Shown here piece after piece: positions 20,749 to 29,883 of a stretch of DNA of 64,000 nt (its first letter is position 1; each line of letters starts with the position of its first letter). Made by a program: the position numbers and the translations under genes. A model generated the notes under the pieces. It had not been told where the DNA came from. It saw nothing but the letters and a program-made list of their open reading frames with translations, and made no database searches. Source of the stretch: Tribonema minus (lineage: Eukaryota > Sar > Xanthophyceae > Tribonematales > Tribonemataceae); assembly GCA_017506865.1 (NCBI GenBank), contig JAFCMP010000201.1, positions 186,001 through 250,000 on the forward strand. Direction: 5' to 3'.

Positions 20749-21689
20749 CCGAGACAGCACCTGTCACGGCTATGGTTGCCAGTGGAAAGCGCAGTCGACG
20801 CAGAGGTAAACACAGACGGCGGACGCAGGAGCGACAGGCCCAGTGCGACAATTCTCGTGCACCCCTGGCACCAGCCACCACACCGCCGAGGGGCGGTGCC
20901 TCTGCCCCCTCAGCACCAATATCCGGGCCGGCGAAGGTCACCACCGTGACGGTGGCGACCCGGATACCCTCAACCGTGTGCCATACAGTCACCGTGGAGG
21001 AGCAGCAAGACGCGCTGGCAAAAGCCACCAACTATGGTTTTTCCACTTGGCACACGGACCTGCAGGCACTCCACAAACAGGCGCTTGGGGAAAACACAGC
21101 GACGCTAGCACGTGGTGGGGAGCTTCGCCCCGTGAGCAACGTGGGCAACGGCAACTGCCTGATTCATACAGCTCTACACGGCATAGGCAGCGTCGCAGTT
21201 GAGCACGGACTGCCGACCCCAGCGCTGGTGATTGCCATGCGAGAGGCACTGCTGGACGGGATGGTGGCATACGTCACGCAGGGGGCGGGCAAACAAGGGG
21301 CCAGCATGTCATCGATGCGTCAACTGACCGCGCATGCAGCAGCCCAACCTGCGTGTACACGTGAACAATTCGACACGTACGGGACACGCGCTCGCTGCCT
21401 CGCAATCGAGTACGGCACAAATGAAACGGACAGCGCAGACAGCGGGCACACGCTCCTGCTGCAACGCCTACAGGAAGAGGGCGTGTGGGGACGGCCCCTC
21501 GGTTTGTCTGTGTGGGCCATTGTTGCAGCGGTCTACGCGGTCTCGGTGACGGTGTGGCAGGCCGAGCCTCAGGCCACTGGCAGCATGCAAAAATCAACAG
21601 GGCTGGTGCTGGCACAACTGATGGGGCTGCCAGCGGTATTCGCACCAGCAACTCCGGCTCAGCCTGACTGCCATCTGGATGTGCTGTAG
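20745..21689 (+). CDS. OTU-like cysteine protease part of LINE-1, ended by TAG
   Basis: A 314-residue frame. The N-terminal ~100 residues are basic and Pro/Ala-rich. From about residue 130 an OTU-like cysteine box appears, NVGNGNCLIHTALHG, with the nucleophile Cys near residue 138 and Asn where many OTU proteins have Asp. A helical region follows (ALVIAMREALLDGMVAYV). The TAG at 21687-21689 stops the frame before the His box. Reading on in the same frame gives GHFELLV at 21717-21737, the expected OTU catalytic His motif. The TAG therefore cuts one domain in two, most simply as a CAG-to-TAG mutation or a readthrough site. Confidence 0.75.
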   Translation: MTETAPVTAMVASGKRSRRRGKHRRRTQERQAQCDNSRAPLAPATTPPRGGASAPSAPISGPAKVTTVTVATRIPSTVCHTVTVEEQQDALAKATNYGFSTWHTDLQALHKQALGENTATLARGGELRPVSNVGNGNCLIHTALHGIGSVAVEHGLPTPALVIAMREALLDGMVAYVTQGAGKQGASMSSMRQLTAHAAAQPACTREQFDTYGTRARCLAIEYGTNETDSADSGHTLLLQRLQEEGVWGRPLGLSVWAIVAAVYAVSVTVWQAEPQATGSMQKSTGLVLAQLMGLPAVFAPATPAQPDCHLDVL

Positions 21690-21713
21690 ACGCCGCCTGG
21701 GCTATATACAAAT

Positions 21714-24700
21714 GTGGGACACTTTGAACTGCTTGTCGCCCCTGCGGCAGCTCCGCCCTTGCCAACCACTGTGACAGCATCGGCGACCACTCAAGCTGAC
21801 AGCACCCACATCACGGCTCCGAGTCGGACACAGCCCCGTACTGCGCTGCAGTTGCCACAGCAGCCTGAGCCACTGAGGTGTCCACTATGCACACTGGCAT
21901 TTTGGCAGCTTGGTCAGAAAGAGGACAGCAAACAGCGAGGCAAACTGTCAGCTGCGGGCCGCATGGCACCGGTAGTGGCCCGCTTCAACGGTGGTAGCTG
22001 CACGAGGTCGATGCTGAACCCTGAGGCGAGCACATCACACTGTCAGCAAAATCCGGCGGCAGCATACGCCAAGGGCATCCGGCAGCAGATTGATCACAAC
22101 CCATCCGGTGACCGTGCCCCTTCAGGCAGCAGTACCTGCAACACTGGGGCACACCATGCCAAGCGTGTGCAGGAGATGAGCACCATGTATGGTTGCGCAG
22201 CAGAAGACTTTCTACGCGCAGTAAGGAAGCTGAGTGCATGCACAGGTGCCTGCAGTCTGGTCCATATGTCAGCCAGCGCGGGGCAGAGGCAATGCGCGCT
22301 GACCTCGCCATGCCACACGTGTCGACGGAATGGAAGCGCCCCCACGCGCGCACGCCCGGCAGTACCCCCGGGCCAGTCCGAGGGCGGGGGTGCGGGTAGC
22401 GACGGCGCGGCCGCGGCGGCGGGGGCTGCCGCAGCGACACCTCCAAAGCCACCGGCGGTGCCGGCTAGTGGCGCTGCCAACTCAAAGTCCAGCAAGAAAC
22501 GCCCGGCGGCCACGGCAATCGGCGTGCAACGCCGGCGCCGAACGGCAGCTGCTGCAGCACCGCCTGGCAGCGCCGGCAGCCGCACTCAGTCTAACAGCCT
22601 AAGGCTGCAGGACAGCAGCCCCCCCCACGGGACGGCCGTGGGATGGGCGGACATGGACTTGGACCCGCCGGACGATGCCGCGTCACCGCCCCCCCCGACC
22701 ACCACCACCAGTGGCAGGCCCTCAAAGCCCCAGGCACGAGCATCCCTGGCTTGGGACCTCTCGACGCCCTCGGTCGTCCACGCACTTGACCAGACCAATG
22801 AGGCGGATCTACTGCTGCTACGGTTCACCACGACTGCCAACCCCTTCCACACTCAGCTGCAGTGCACCCAGTGGGCACGGCTAGTGGAGCACGCCACACG
22901 ACTACTGGCGGACGCCACAGACAGTGCGCGTGAGGCGGCACGGGTGCGCCTCCACCATGGTGCCGGGGCGTTTGCTCAGCAGGTTTCTCAGACTCTAGTG
23001 CAGCGCGGCTACAGGCTGCTGCACCTGCTAGCAGCAATGGCCTTTGGTAGGCAACCGGAGGGAACCGGTATGCCGCCTGCGGCCCGGCTGGCAGCGTTGC
23101 TGTCTGGCGACTTCGCGGAGCTACTGAGAAAGACGCTGTCAGCAGCAGCGGCGCTGCGGGCCCCCAAACCAAACAACGCAGCTACGGCGTCGGCACAAAC
23201 GAACTTCGATGCCGACTGGACGGAGGCTGACTCCAGGCAGCAAACAGCATGCGCTGCCCTCTCAGGCAAGCGACGGGGGGTAGGCCTGGCTGCCGCACGA
23301 CTAGAGGCGCGTGAAGTATGCACCCCAGCAGACGAGGTCATGGCACAGGTGCTGGCAGCAAAGCACCCTGAAACTGGCACCCGGCCCGGGGTAGTCGATA
23401 CGCCAATGGAGCAAGTGCGCGGCCTGGTATGCGACGCCCGGCGGCACTGCTTGCACGGCGCAGGGGTGGCAACGACCGCCGGGCCCGCTGGCAGCGGCAG
23501 TCCCGTCTTCAAATCGGGTCAGGCGCATGATCGCAGCGATAGGCCTGAGGATGCTGCCAGCGCAGCCGGACGGCGCCTCGAGGTGGAGGCGACAGACATA
23601 CTGTCGACCTTGTCCGCAGCAGGGGCGGGGAAGGCAGGAGGGCTGGACGGCCTACGCTATGAACACCTCTTGATGGCCGCTGGGCCTGGTGCACCAGTGA
23701 AAGCAGCCACCCCCCCCGTGGGCAGTGCCTCGCCAGGACTAGCTGGTGATTCAGAATCGGATGTGATGGAACCGGCATTCGCCCATCACCTGGCCAAGGT
23801 GTTCACGACGCTGCTTGTTGAGCCCGAACTGCTGCCGGAGCAATCGCAACGGCTTCTCCGCGCCGCGGCCCTCTCAGGCATAGGACAGAAGCGGCGTCCG
23901 ATCGCCTGCTCCAGTGTCTGGCGCAGACTCCTCGGGTCCACAGCGGCACGGAGTGTCAAGGGCAAAATACCGGGGCTGCTGGCCTCCATGTCGCAGTTTG
24001 GCGTAGGATACCGGTCTGGCGTCGAGCATGTGGCAGCGCGCGCGCGCGTGTGGCACGAGCTGTATGGCACCACAATCCAGCTGGACTGTGAGAACGCATT
24101 TAACAGTGTGGATCGCGCCGCCATTGTGCGGGGACTTATGCTCTTCTGTCCGGAGCTGCTCCCGCACTTTGAGTCCGTATACTGTGGTGACACTGCCCCA
24201 GAGATGCGAGTGGAGGTGAACGGTGAAGCTCGCATTATCTGCTCCCACCTAGGGTGCCAGCAAGGGGACCCTCTAGGGCCGCTGTACTTTGCAGTGGCAG
24301 CGGCCTTCCTACTCTTCTACCCTGATGGAGTGAATGCGACGCCCGGCAGTATGCCGGCCTACGGCCACAGCACAGCGGAACCGCCAGCCCCGCACTGCGC
24401 TTCCCTGGATGACCTCAACGTGCTGCAAGCTGCCTACTTCGACGATGCAGCGGCCGCTGGGGTGGCAGAGGTGATCCGTCGGCTTGTGGCTGGGGGCCTA
24501 CGCGTTCGACCAGACAAGTCGCTGGCCATCGCCATGCGCGGCACAGTGTTTGATGAAGCGGCCAGAGCACGCCTGCGCGCCCTTGACATACCGTTTGTGG
24601 ACGCCACCATGCCAGAATCCAGTCAGCCTGAGGGCTTTACGTCAGTCGGGGTACCGGTAGGGCACCCAGCCTATGTGCATGCTGCCATGAGCAAGCATCT

Positions 24701-26723
24701 TGTTGACGCAGGGACATGGCGATTGTCGTGGCAGCTAGCTGGAATGGCGCGGCATCACCTACAGGCAGCACAGTTCATTCTGCGCAGGTCACTGACGAAG
24801 CGCATGGGCTTCTTAGCTCGGGTCGTTGACACGGCTTTGAGTGAGACATGGCTGCACGCATTTGACGGGTTCTGTGCATGGACGCTTGAACGCATGCTGC
24901 ACCTGCACGGCTGCGCTACCGCGGCAGTCATGAAGTCACACCTGCTGGCCGCCTGCACTGCTGGTGACAATGAGGAAGCCAGCAGTGGCAGCGTGCTGTT
25001 ATTGCCGCGCTTGGGCCCGCCAGAACTCACGGACATCGCAGTGCCACTGCGGGCGTCACGGTTGCCGGAGCGACGAGGCGGTCTGGGCATGCCGCTTTTG
25101 GGGCTACTGGCACCAGCCGCATACACGGCCCAGGCATGCACAACACTGCGGCCTGCAATAATTCATGCCACTGTGGCAGCAGGGGCCCTGAGACTCGGCA
25201 CTGACGAACACGGCGCAGTCACCTGGTTCGCGCAGCACTCATGCGCAATACGCGAGGACCAGGGACTGCCGCCAATCATCGAGGCCGTGCGACGCTCTAC
25301 GCGAGCGCTGACAGCTGATGGCGGCAAAAAATCACGCACAGCTGTGGCCGAGCAGCTCCCAGCATCGTTGCTACGGTGGGCAGCAGATACGACGGCCGCA
25401 GCGTCGACGCTCCCCACTGCGGTGCACGCGATCTACGCCGCAACTGCCGTCACGGAGACGGGGACCACTGAGCCAGCCCCACACACCCACGGCATTGTGC
25501 CTGGCGCCGAGGCGGCCGCTGCGGCGGCGACCGTACCTGGCCCTCAAGCCGCTGCCGCGGCTGCCTCTTCCACGCCCGCTATAACACAAACTAGCGCGGA
25601 AGAAAGCAGCTGCAGCGGCGGGCAGGAGGACGACGACGACGACGACTGGGAGGCCTATGCTGACGAGATCTGCAGGAAGGTAGTGCCCCGCCGCCGGCGC
25701 GGTCACTTCACGCACGGACTACAAGCCGGCCTTTCAAATGTTCTTCGACGTCAATACGAGGACTGCCTGGTGGAGGACCTAGAGGCTGCCTCGGCTGGTG
25801 CCGTGGGCAAGCCGACGCAGGCTACACTTATTGGTGACTCGCGTGACACCAGCCGCCGCCGCCAACAGGCTAGCGCGCGGGTCCTGGCGCAGCTGCGCAG
25901 CCAGCGTGCGTCCGGGGCAATGGCGTGGATAAGCGTGCCACCCGCTGCCAATGACCGCCCGGGTGCGGCGCCCATGTCCAGTATGGCAGCAGCCACGATG
26001 ATTTTGGTTGCGATCTTTATAGACGGGTGGGGCATACGGGGCGAGGTGTGCCCATGGCGGTGCAGTGACGTGAGCCCCACCTCCACGCATGCGATCAGCT
26101 GCCCCAGCCAGCACATACGGGGGCACAACGCGACACACACTGCCCAAAAGCGGTGCCTACAGCGCATCTTGAGACAGCACCATGTCTCTATTGTCCGCAA
26201 TGAGGACGCTAGCGTCTTCAAGGTACCGGGGTATCGGGCGGACACAGTCATTGACCCAGGGTGTCTGCACTTTAGCAGTGCATACCGTAACAAGGGAATA
26301 GTGCTAGACACAAGTGTGCGCGCGCCCACAGCGAGCTCGTACCTGACAGGCAAAACTAATGCCTCGAACACGGACGGCTATGCTGCTGGGGTGGGGGAGG
26401 ACGCGAAGGTCAAGCACCACACCGGCACCTTGACGTCATCTTGGGCTTTTGTGCCATTCGTGCAGGAGTCGTACGGACGGCTGGGCAAGCAGACAAGCCT
26501 TTTTGTTAAGGAGTTGGCAATGCACTCAGCACTGTGCTCAGGGGGGGGGAAGGCAGATGTGTTACGCAAGGCCGGGTTAGCTAAGCGTCAGATCCACATT
26601 GAGCTGAGCATATCGCTGGCGCGGGAGTTGGCGGAGCGCATCATGGCATACACACGTGGAGCGCAAATGCTGGGCTGTGTTTCGGCGCCGGTATCCAAAC
26701 TCCTAGGGCACAGCGCAGACTAG
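21714..26723 (+). CDS. LINE-1 reverse transcriptase / zinc finger / restriction-like endonuclease protein
   Basis: About 1,669 residues in the same frame as the OTU ORF. The GTG at 21714 is not a natural start; the frame is open from 21690. Landmarks: OTU His box GHFELL at the start; a CPLC cysteine pair near residue 57; a Pro/Ala/Gly-rich low-complexity region to ~residue 330; reverse transcriptase with motif A IQLDCENAFNSVDR (~790), motif B GCQQGDPLGPLYF (~850), motif C YFDD (~908) and RVRPDKS after it; an acidic run (DDDDDDW); a Cys/His cluster starting CPWRC (~1445); and an endonuclease-like block with RADTVIDPG and IVLDTSV (~1508-1530). It ends GHSAD and TAG, then the 3' tail. It would copy element RNA at a nicked chromosomal site. 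Confidence 0.9.
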   Translation: MGHFELLVAPAAAPPLPTTVTASATTQADSTHITAPSRTQPRTALQLPQQPEPLRCPLCTLAFWQLGQKEDSKQRGKLSAAGRMAPVVARFNGGSCTRSMLNPEASTSHCQQNPAAAYAKGIRQQIDHNPSGDRAPSGSSTCNTGAHHAKRVQEMSTMYGCAAEDFLRAVRKLSACTGACSLVHMSASAGQRQCALTSPCHTCRRNGSAPTRARPAVPPGQSEGGGAGSDGAAAAAGAAAATPPKPPAVPASGAANSKSSKKRPAATAIGVQRRRRTAAAAAPPGSAGSRTQSNSLRLQDSSPPHGTAVGWADMDLDPPDDAASPPPPTTTTSGRPSKPQARASLAWDLSTPSVVHALDQTNEADLLLLRFTTTANPFHTQLQCTQWARLVEHATRLLADATDSAREAARVRLHHGAGAFAQQVSQTLVQRGYRLLHLLAAMAFGRQPEGTGMPPAARLAALLSGDFAELLRKTLSAAAALRAPKPNNAATASAQTNFDADWTEADSRQQTACAALSGKRRGVGLAAARLEAREVCTPADEVMAQVLAAKHPETGTRPGVVDTPMEQVRGLVCDARRHCLHGAGVATTAGPAGSGSPVFKSGQAHDRSDRPEDAASAAGRRLEVEATDILSTLSAAGAGKAGGLDGLRYEHLLMAAGPGAPVKAATPPVGSASPGLAGDSESDVMEPAFAHHLAKVFTTLLVEPELLPEQSQRLLRAAALSGIGQKRRPIACSSVWRRLLGSTAARSVKGKIPGLLASMSQFGVGYRSGVEHVAARARVWHELYGTTIQLDCENAFNSVDRAAIVRGLMLFCPELLPHFESVYCGDTAPEMRVEVNGEARIICSHLGCQQGDPLGPLYFAVAAAFLLFYPDGVNATPGSMPAYGHSTAEPPAPHCASLDDLNVLQAAYFDDAAAAGVAEVIRRLVAGGLRVRPDKSLAIAMRGTVFDEAARARLRALDIPFVDATMPESSQPEGFTSVGVPVGHPAYVHAAMSKHLVDAGTWRLSWQLAGMARHHLQAAQFILRRSLTKRMGFLARVVDTALSETWLHAFDGFCAWTLERMLHLHGCATAAVMKSHLLAACTAGDNEEASSGSVLLLPRLGPPELTDIAVPLRASRLPERRGGLGMPLLGLLAPAAYTAQACTTLRPAIIHATVAAGALRLGTDEHGAVTWFAQHSCAIREDQGLPPIIEAVRRSTRALTADGGKKSRTAVAEQLPASLLRWAADTTAAASTLPTAVHAIYAATAVTETGTTEPAPHTHGIVPGAEAAAAAATVPGPQAAAAAASSTPAITQTSAEESSCSGGQEDDDDDDWEAYADEICRKVVPRRRRGHFTHGLQAGLSNVLRRQYEDCLVEDLEAASAGAVGKPTQATLIGDSRDTSRRRQQASARVLAQLRSQRASGAMAWISVPPAANDRPGAAPMSSMAAATMILVAIFIDGWGIRGEVCPWRCSDVSPTSTHAISCPSQHIRGHNATHTAQKRCLQRILRQHHVSIVRNEDASVFKVPGYRADTVIDPGCLHFSSAYRNKGIVLDTSVRAPTASSYLTGKTNASNTDGYAAGVGEDAKVKHHTGTLTSSWAFVPFVQESYGRLGKQTSLFVKELAMHSALCSGGGKADVLRKAGLAKRQIHIELSISLARELAERIMAYTRGAQMLGCVSAPVSKLLGHSAD

Positions 26724-28568
26724 GCTGCTGCGTTGACGCAAGCTTTTCGATTGCATAGGCAACCCGGCCTCCCTTGGGCCCTTATAAATACAAGTCCATA
26801 CGTACTCCCGCCTCTTCTGCTGCCGCCGTGAGAGCGGCCGCCCCAAGCTGCTGCCTGCGGCGCGCATGCTGCGCCGTGCAGCGCTAATGCCGGCGCGCGG
26901 TCGCGCAGGCGCCGCTGCCGCCGCCGTCACCGAGCTCGCCGCACCAGCGCCGCCGCCCTTGTAGCATGCGCCGCTACTGCCGCTGCGGGCTGGAGTAGAC
27001 TGGGCTGTGCGCCCAGCTAAAGTGCGACGGCTGTGAATCGCCACTGCTGTTGGCGCTGAAAGTGCAGCAGCTGAGATGCTGCTGCCAGGCGCGCCGCCGC
27101 GTACGCGCGTGAATGGGAGCGCCGCTGTTGCCGACGCTGGAAGCGCAGCTGCAGCGTCGCCGCTGTTGTACTCGCCAGTGTCGCATGCGCGACCTGCATG
27201 CGCCGCCATTGTCGGAGCTGCGAGCACGGCTGCGGTGTCGCTGCTGCCAAGCGCGCCACCGCTGCGTGCGTGCATGGATGGAAGCGTTGCCGCTGCCGGC
27301 GCTGAACAAGAGGCTGAACCGCTGCTGCTGTCACGTGCGCGCGTGTCGCAAGCGCGCACAGATGGAAGCGCCTCTGCTGCTGGCGCTGAAAGCGCAGCTG
27401 ACACGCCACCGCTGCTATTCGTGCCCCTGCCGCAAGCGCTTGAAGATGAAGGCGATGACATGTCACCGCTGCCTTGCACGCCATTGCCGCAAGTGCGCGT
27501 AGATGAAGGCGCCGGCGCCAAAAGCGCAGCTGCTGACATGTCGCCGTTGCCATGCGCGTACTTGTTGCAAGCGCGCGTAGTGCGCACAGCTGAAGTGCGA
27601 CGGCTGTCGTGCGCGCCCCCATCGCGCACGCGCACTGCTGAAACTGCCGCCGCTGCTGGTGCCGAGAGCGCGGCTGCACTGGTGCTGTCCTGCGCGCCCC
27701 CGTCGCCAGCGCACGTAGATGAAAGCGCCGCTGCTGCCGGCGCTGAAAGCGCGGCTGAGCTGCCGCTGCTGCCGTGTGCGCGCATGTCGCAAATGCGCAT
27801 AGATGGAAACGCCGCCGCTGCTGGCGCTGAGAGCGCGGCTCCAGTGCTGGTGCTGTCCTGCGCGCCCCCGTCGCCAGCGCACGCAGATGAGAGCGCCGCT
27901 GCTGCTGGCGTTGAAAGTGCGGCTGAGCTGCTGCTGCCGTGTGCGCGCATGTCGCAAACGCGCACAGATGGAAACGCCGCTGCTGTCGGCGCTAAAACCG
28001 CGGCTGACATGTCGCCGCTGCCGTGCTCGCGCCTGTCGCAAGCGCACATAGATGGATGCGCCGCTGCTTCTGGCGCTGGAAGTGCAGCTGACATGTGGCC
28101 GCCGCCGCGCGCGCCCTTGTTGCCAGCGCGCGTAGATGAAGGCGCTGCCGCTGGTGCTGCGGTGAGCGCCTCATGCAGCTGTACCTGAGTCGACACCGAG
28201 CATACCGGCGCAAGCTCGACCTGCGTGCACCCCGGAGCCAGCTCAACCTGCGTTGAAGCCGCTGCCAACTCCCGATGCGGCAGCTGCTGAGCCTGCTGAA
28301 GCTCACTCTCTAGCTCTGCTATCCGCGCCCGTAGCCGCTTTCCGTTGCTCTGCGCAGTTTCTAGAGTTGCCGCTAACTGTCTTGATGAAAGCTTTGCATT
28401 GCGAAAAGCTACAGCTGCCTTGCGCAACTCGGTGCATAGCTGCATATTGCTCATGTCCAGCGCGTGCATGACAGACACGCCACTGCAACCGGCCAGCTTG
28501 AGCAAGTGAAGCAGCTCCTCTCCCCACTGTTGCAGTTGAAAGTGCGTTAGAGCACGCCTGTTCTTCAC
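26703..28568 (-). CDS. Ser/Ala-rich repeat protein with N-terminal coiled coil, tail replaced by LINE-1
   Basis: The frame has 621 codons. Residues ~1-95 look like a genuine helical, coiled-coil start (NGKRLRARIAELESELQQAQ). Residues ~130-560 are degenerate repeats of ~27-32 residues built on SAALSAPAAAA, PSMR, CDMRAHGSS. The last ~35 codons are antisense LINE-1 tail, since the element ends at 26806, so the original C-terminus is cut or displaced. The opposite strand is also widely open because of the CGC/GCG-rich repeat, so coding strand is uncertain. No function can be assigned. Confidence 0.45.
   Translation of the reverse strand: MKNRRALTHFQLQQWGEELLHLLKLAGCSGVSVMHALDMSNMQLCTELRKAAVAFRNAKLSSRQLAATLETAQSNGKRLRARIAELESELQQAQQLPHRELAAASTQVELAPGCTQVELAPVCSVSTQVQLHEALTAAPAAAPSSTRAGNKGARGGGHMSAALPAPEAAAHPSMCACDRREHGSGDMSAAVLAPTAAAFPSVRVCDMRAHGSSSSAALSTPAAAALSSACAGDGGAQDSTSTGAALSAPAAAAFPSMRICDMRAHGSSGSSAALSAPAAAALSSTCAGDGGAQDSTSAAALSAPAAAAVSAVRVRDGGAHDSRRTSAVRTTRACNKYAHGNGDMSAAALLAPAPSSTRTCGNGVQGSGDMSSPSSSSACGRGTNSSGGVSAALSAPAAEALPSVRACDTRARDSSSGSASCSAPAAATLPSMHARSGGALGSSDTAAVLAAPTMAAHAGRACDTGEYNSGDAAAALPASATAALPFTRVRGGAPGSSISAAALSAPTAVAIHSRRTLAGRTAQSTPARSGSSGACYKGGGAGAASSVTAAAAAPARPRAGISAARRSMRAAGSSLGRPLSRRQQKRREYVWTCIYKGPREAGLPMQSKSLRQRSSLVCAVP
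26830..28170. repeat. GC-rich degenerate tandem array, ~80-96 bp units
   Basis: Roughly 14-15 imperfect units with alternating types. Recurrent cores are CGCTGCTGCTGGCGCTGA and GCGCGCATGTCGCAA. The array underlies the Ser/Ala-rich frame on the minus strand. Unit length stays near a multiple of three, which keeps several frames open. Confidence 0.75.
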
Positions 28569-28628
28569 AGCGTCCCACTGGTGCTGTCACAGTGACTCCG
28601 CGGTAGTGCTGTAGTGGCAGTGGTCGCG

Positions 28629-29136
28629 CGAACTCTCCCCCCCCGCCTCCATTGAATTTCTCGAGCGCAGCTTGAGGGTGGTGGCGTCCATGCTGCCACG
28701 AAGCTAGCAGGCTGCTTGCTGCTGCTGCTGCCGCCGGTGCTGCAGCCAAAGTTGAGAGCAGAACGAACTGCTAACAAGAGACGAGATGGAAGCTTCACTC
28801 CTATTGAAAAGCAGCGACCGCCAGAGGAAGCCGAGCTCTTTGGTGCTGCTGCTGGCTTGAAGTAGCACGCCAGCTGAAATGCGAAGCTCCACGAGAAGCC
28901 GAGCCAACCAGGAAAGCTCCAGGTCGACTATGGAAGCTCGATAAGCGAGGGCACTGCGTTCTACAAGCAGAAGCTCCTCATCCGGCGAGCTGTGGCAAAG
29001 CGGAATCTGCTTTCAACTTCGGCTGCAGCACCGGCGGCAGCAGCAGCAGCAAGGCAGCCTGCTAGCTTCGTGGCAGCATGGACGCCACCACCCTCAAGCT
29101 GCGCTCGAGAATGGAGGCGGGGGGGGAGAGTTCGCT
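28629..29136. repeat. ~125-bp inverted repeat with ~250-bp spacer
   Basis: The arms are about 28629-28756 and 29010-29136. The right arm reverse-complemented matches the left arm except for a few substitutions and a 6 bp indel. Both include a GGCGGGGGGGGAGAG tract and a GCAGCAGCAGCAGCA run. It could form a long hairpin. Confidence 0.88.
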
Positions 29137-29160
29137 CTAGCACCTGTCTTGGATGCCTTT

Positions 29161-29495
29161 GTGGGAACTGGGGTGCGCCAGTCTCCTGTGTGTGTGTGCC
29201 GTAAATATATGTCGCTGTTGACTACCCGACCTGCTCCTACCTCGACCCAGCAAACTCCTGTGTGCCGTGAGAAAGGGGGTCCACCATAACTCCCATAATA
29301 ACCCAAGTAGGCCACCATGGTTGGCAAGAACAAGCAGCAGCAAGGCGCTAAGGCTTATAGCTCGGTTTTACAGGTTACCTGGTGTCAGAAATGATTACAT
29401 AGCATGAAGCATCTGCAAAGGCAGAATATGGCATAAAGCCAGTGTGGCAGAATATGGCTAAATAGCCCCCTCTAACCCTAGGGTCGCCTCACAAC
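29161..29495 (+). repeat. ~330-bp dispersed repeat, copy 2
   Basis: Nearly identical to 19246-19568. It contains ACCATGG followed by an open frame of 19 codons, MVGKNKQQQGAKAYSSVLQ, ending at a GT that could be a splice donor. This may be the captured 5' end of a gene or the leader of a transposon. Confidence 0.85.
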
Positions 29496-29883
29496 AGTTT
29501 TAATCTTTTCCGTGTGGGCCAGTCAATCTGTTGACAACAACAAGAAGTTCAACATGAGGCTTCGCATGCTACCTAGATGAGCTTGTGTCCACCAGACTGA
29601 GTCAGCACAGTACTGCAACAGCACGGTGCCAACACTGACATGCTCCCGAGCACACTGTCAGAGTGTTCAATGAATGTTGCAATGACGGTCGTTTGTCTTG
29701 TAGGAGTGATGTCCAAGAATGGCAAAAATGCTGCAGAACAAGACAGGCACACATGAAAGCCAAGACACTCGTCAGGAGCATGATTCCAATGCTCTGCCAA
29801 AGTTAATGCTGCAGAGCAAGACAGGCACCATCGAAAGCTAACTTGAAGATATTTGCCAGGGGCATGATTCGCAGGTGCTATGT
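29496..29883. other. 3' flank of the minus-strand F-box/ankyrin-like gene
   Basis: No gene. Part matches the 3' flank of the paralogue (after 39443). A ~90 bp tandem duplication is visible (GGTGCCTGTCTTGCTCTGCA-like blocks near 29740 and 29820, read on the minus strand). Confidence 0.6.

Larger units (their letters stand above)
20293..26806 (+). mobile_element. nearly intact non-LTR retrotransposon LINE-1 (OTU protease - RT - zinc finger - restriction-like endonuclease)
   Basis: The 3' end is defined at 26806 by comparison with two other copies (18451-18556 and 62983-64000). The 5' end is not resolved and lies at or left of about 20293. The order is a small basic ORF, an OTU-like cysteine protease, a long reverse transcriptase protein ending in a zinc finger and restriction-like endonuclease, and an ~80 bp 3' tail ending ACGTAC. 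A cysteine protease plus restriction-like endonuclease is known from NeSL/R2-group and Dualen/RandI elements; which clade this belongs to needs a tree. The copy at the right edge differs in only a few residues over ~300, so the family was recently active. Confidence 0.88.

Noticed and set aside
27076-28188. Plus-strand 370-codon ORF in the tandem array
   Set aside because: It lacks the coiled-coil start seen on the minus strand and mirrors the repeat; kept only as a note on strand uncertainty.
19246-29495. A complete LTR retrotransposon bounded by the two ~322 bp repeats
   Set aside because: No gag-pol of LTR type between them, no target-site duplication, no convincing primer-binding site or polypurine tract at the boundaries.
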